From JAJFFW01 sp965263375 (GTDB taxonomy: Bacteria > Pseudomonadota > Alphaproteobacteria > Caulobacterales > Parvularculaceae), in contig OZ253669.1 in NCBI GenBank assembly GCA_965263375.1, forward strand, positions 248,001 to 312,000: a stretch of DNA of 64,000 bases. The letters run 5' to 3'. Below the pieces are notes generated by a model. That model searched no databases, had not been told where the DNA came from, and saw only the letters and a program-made list of their open reading frames with translations. A program made the position numbers and the translations under genes. Shown here one piece after another: positions 63,077 to 64,000 of this stretch (positions within the stretch are counted from its first letter, which is position 1; each line of letters opens with the position of its first letter).

Positions 63077-64000
63077 TTAAGGCGAATGGTGTGAATGTAA
63101 ATAGAGCCACATCGCAGCTGTCGGCGCGATTGACTGGTGTAGGGTATATTCCATTGTGGGGATCATCAGCGGATGTTGAATAATATACTCATAAAACGGC
63201 AGCGATTTTCGAAAGGGCTCAACACGGCGATCGGCATGTTGTTGTGACAGTGCGGACCAGTTTTTGTCCCAAAGCCATGTCGCGTTAAAATACCGATAAT
63301 AGATCCAGCCATATATTGTGATGCCATCAGGCGGTGTTATGCCCGCGTTCAGTGTGTCTTCATGTAGGGCCGTCAGAGGAGGGCGAGCGCCAACCCCCGT
63401 GGTGAAGCTCATCCCAATTTGATTGGCGCCAAGAATATGAGCAGATGTGTTCGCTAGTAATGACAGGTATTTTGAAGCCCCATTAATTTGGTGGGCGCGC
63501 ATTACTAAGGACAATTCATCGATTGACGGCGCCAAACCTGCTCCGTATTGCGCCGCACGAGCGCGGTGTTTCATATTAATATAGGCGGATTGTGATTGGG
63601 GGTCTAAAATATACTTATCTGCAATGCTGACAATCTGCCGCTCGAGCTTGTTGATCAATGATTTATTACGGTCATTAGAGCCAATTTTTGTGTATTCCCA
63701 AGCACCGTCAACGATATAGGCGTTTGACATCCACTGTTGTTTTTCAAAATATGCTGAGAAGGCCTTTTTGAAGGTGACTTCATTTGTCAAGCGGCTTAAC
63801 ACGGCGCTAGCTCGTAACCTAGCATCATCAGTAGTTTTGCTTATTTTAGGTAGGAAAGTCGCCGCTTTTCCCTTTTGTTTCGTGGACAAACGTTTTAACG
63901 CCTCTTGGGTGGCTGCATCGCCTTTGCTTTCGGCCCAATTCCAGGCGCGAATGGCGCTGTTTTTGTAAATGTTGGATAATTTGACTTCACCAATCTGATC
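63077..64000 (-). CDS. Unrecognised protein, 5' end outside the window
   Basis: 307 residues are visible. The frame stays open to the right edge, so the start lies outside; a TTG at 63889 could be mistaken for a start but the frame continues upstream with RAWNWAESKGDAATQEALKR. The visible part looks soluble and mostly helical, with the aromatic C-terminal region TIYGWIYYRYFNATWLWDKN. I do not recognise the family. It lies 250 bases upstream of xrtD on the same strand, so it may belong to the exosortase/polysaccharide locus. Confidence 0.7.
   Translation of the reverse strand, partial: DQIGEVKLSNIYKNSAIRAWNWAESKGDAATQEALKRLSTKQKGKAATFLPKISKTTDDARLRASAVLSRLTNEVTFKKAFSAYFEKQQWMSNAYIVDGAWEYTKIGSNDRNKSLINKLERQIVSIADKYILDPQSQSAYINMKHRARAAQYGAGLAPSIDELSLVMRAHQINGASKYLSLLANTSAHILGANQIGMSFTTGVGARPPLTALHEDTLNAGITPPDGITIYGWIYYRYFNATWLWDKNWSALSQQHADRRVEPFRKSLPFYEYIIQHPLMIPTMEYTLHQSIAPTAAMWLYLHSHHSP

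Overview
The window looks like chromosomal DNA of an alphaproteobacterium. The evidence is the ubiE-ubiB-coaBC gene order, the cysG-DUF2849-cysI-DUF934-cysH sulfite operon, the tsaE-amgK-murU-addB-addA-trxA order, the trpFBA-accD-folC order, alphaproteobacterial AddAB, a GcvA-type LysR regulator and VPxPA-CTERM proteins. A Hyphomonadaceae/Parvularculaceae-like lineage is possible, but I cannot settle the family from sequence alone. I saw no rRNA, tRNA, CRISPR array, transposase or phage gene.

1-7.6 kb: the 5' part of comM (running off the left edge), a TIR / transmembrane / acidic linker / FGE-like fusion protein, and dnaK-dnaJ with a clear terminator between them. 7.6-11.1 kb: a sterol-desaturase-like enzyme carrying a DUF2147 tail, a membrane-anchored AraC regulator and a LysR regulator, all on the minus strand. 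11.4-16.6 kb: assimilatory sulfate/sulfite reduction operon, with an unexpected GST-like gene inside and a terminator embedded in the convergent photolyase gene. 16.6-28.2 kb: FeS-type photolyase and SDR, ftsK, a GNAT, amn, a small membrane protein between REP-like palindromes, then coaBC-ubiB-ubiE. 28.3-34.5 kb: ihfB, a LapA-domain protein, trpF-trpB-trpA, accD, folC. 34.5-44 kb (minus): trxA, addA, addB, and the peptidoglycan-recycling pair murU (with a one-base frameshift) and amgK, then tsaE. A [2Fe-2S] ferredoxin follows on the plus strand.

44.6-64 kb is an accessory exopolysaccharide and protein-sorting region. A compact minus-strand operon encodes an outer-membrane export protein, a beta-barrel protein, a Wzz/GumC chain-length protein, a BY-kinase-like ATPase and a WecB/TagA glycosyltransferase. 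Beside it lie two short secreted proteins with VPxPA-type C-terminal sorting signals, three sulfotransferases, two family-2 glycosyltransferases, an O-acyltransferase, an FkbM methyltransferase, a flippase and an exosortase-EpsI fusion of the XrtD type. Read together, this is a candidate locus for a sulfated, acylated and methylated surface polysaccharide coupled to exosortase-dependent protein sorting. I recognised no Wzy polymerase or priming sugar transferase, so these would have to lie outside the window. The last gene, unrecognised, runs off the right edge.
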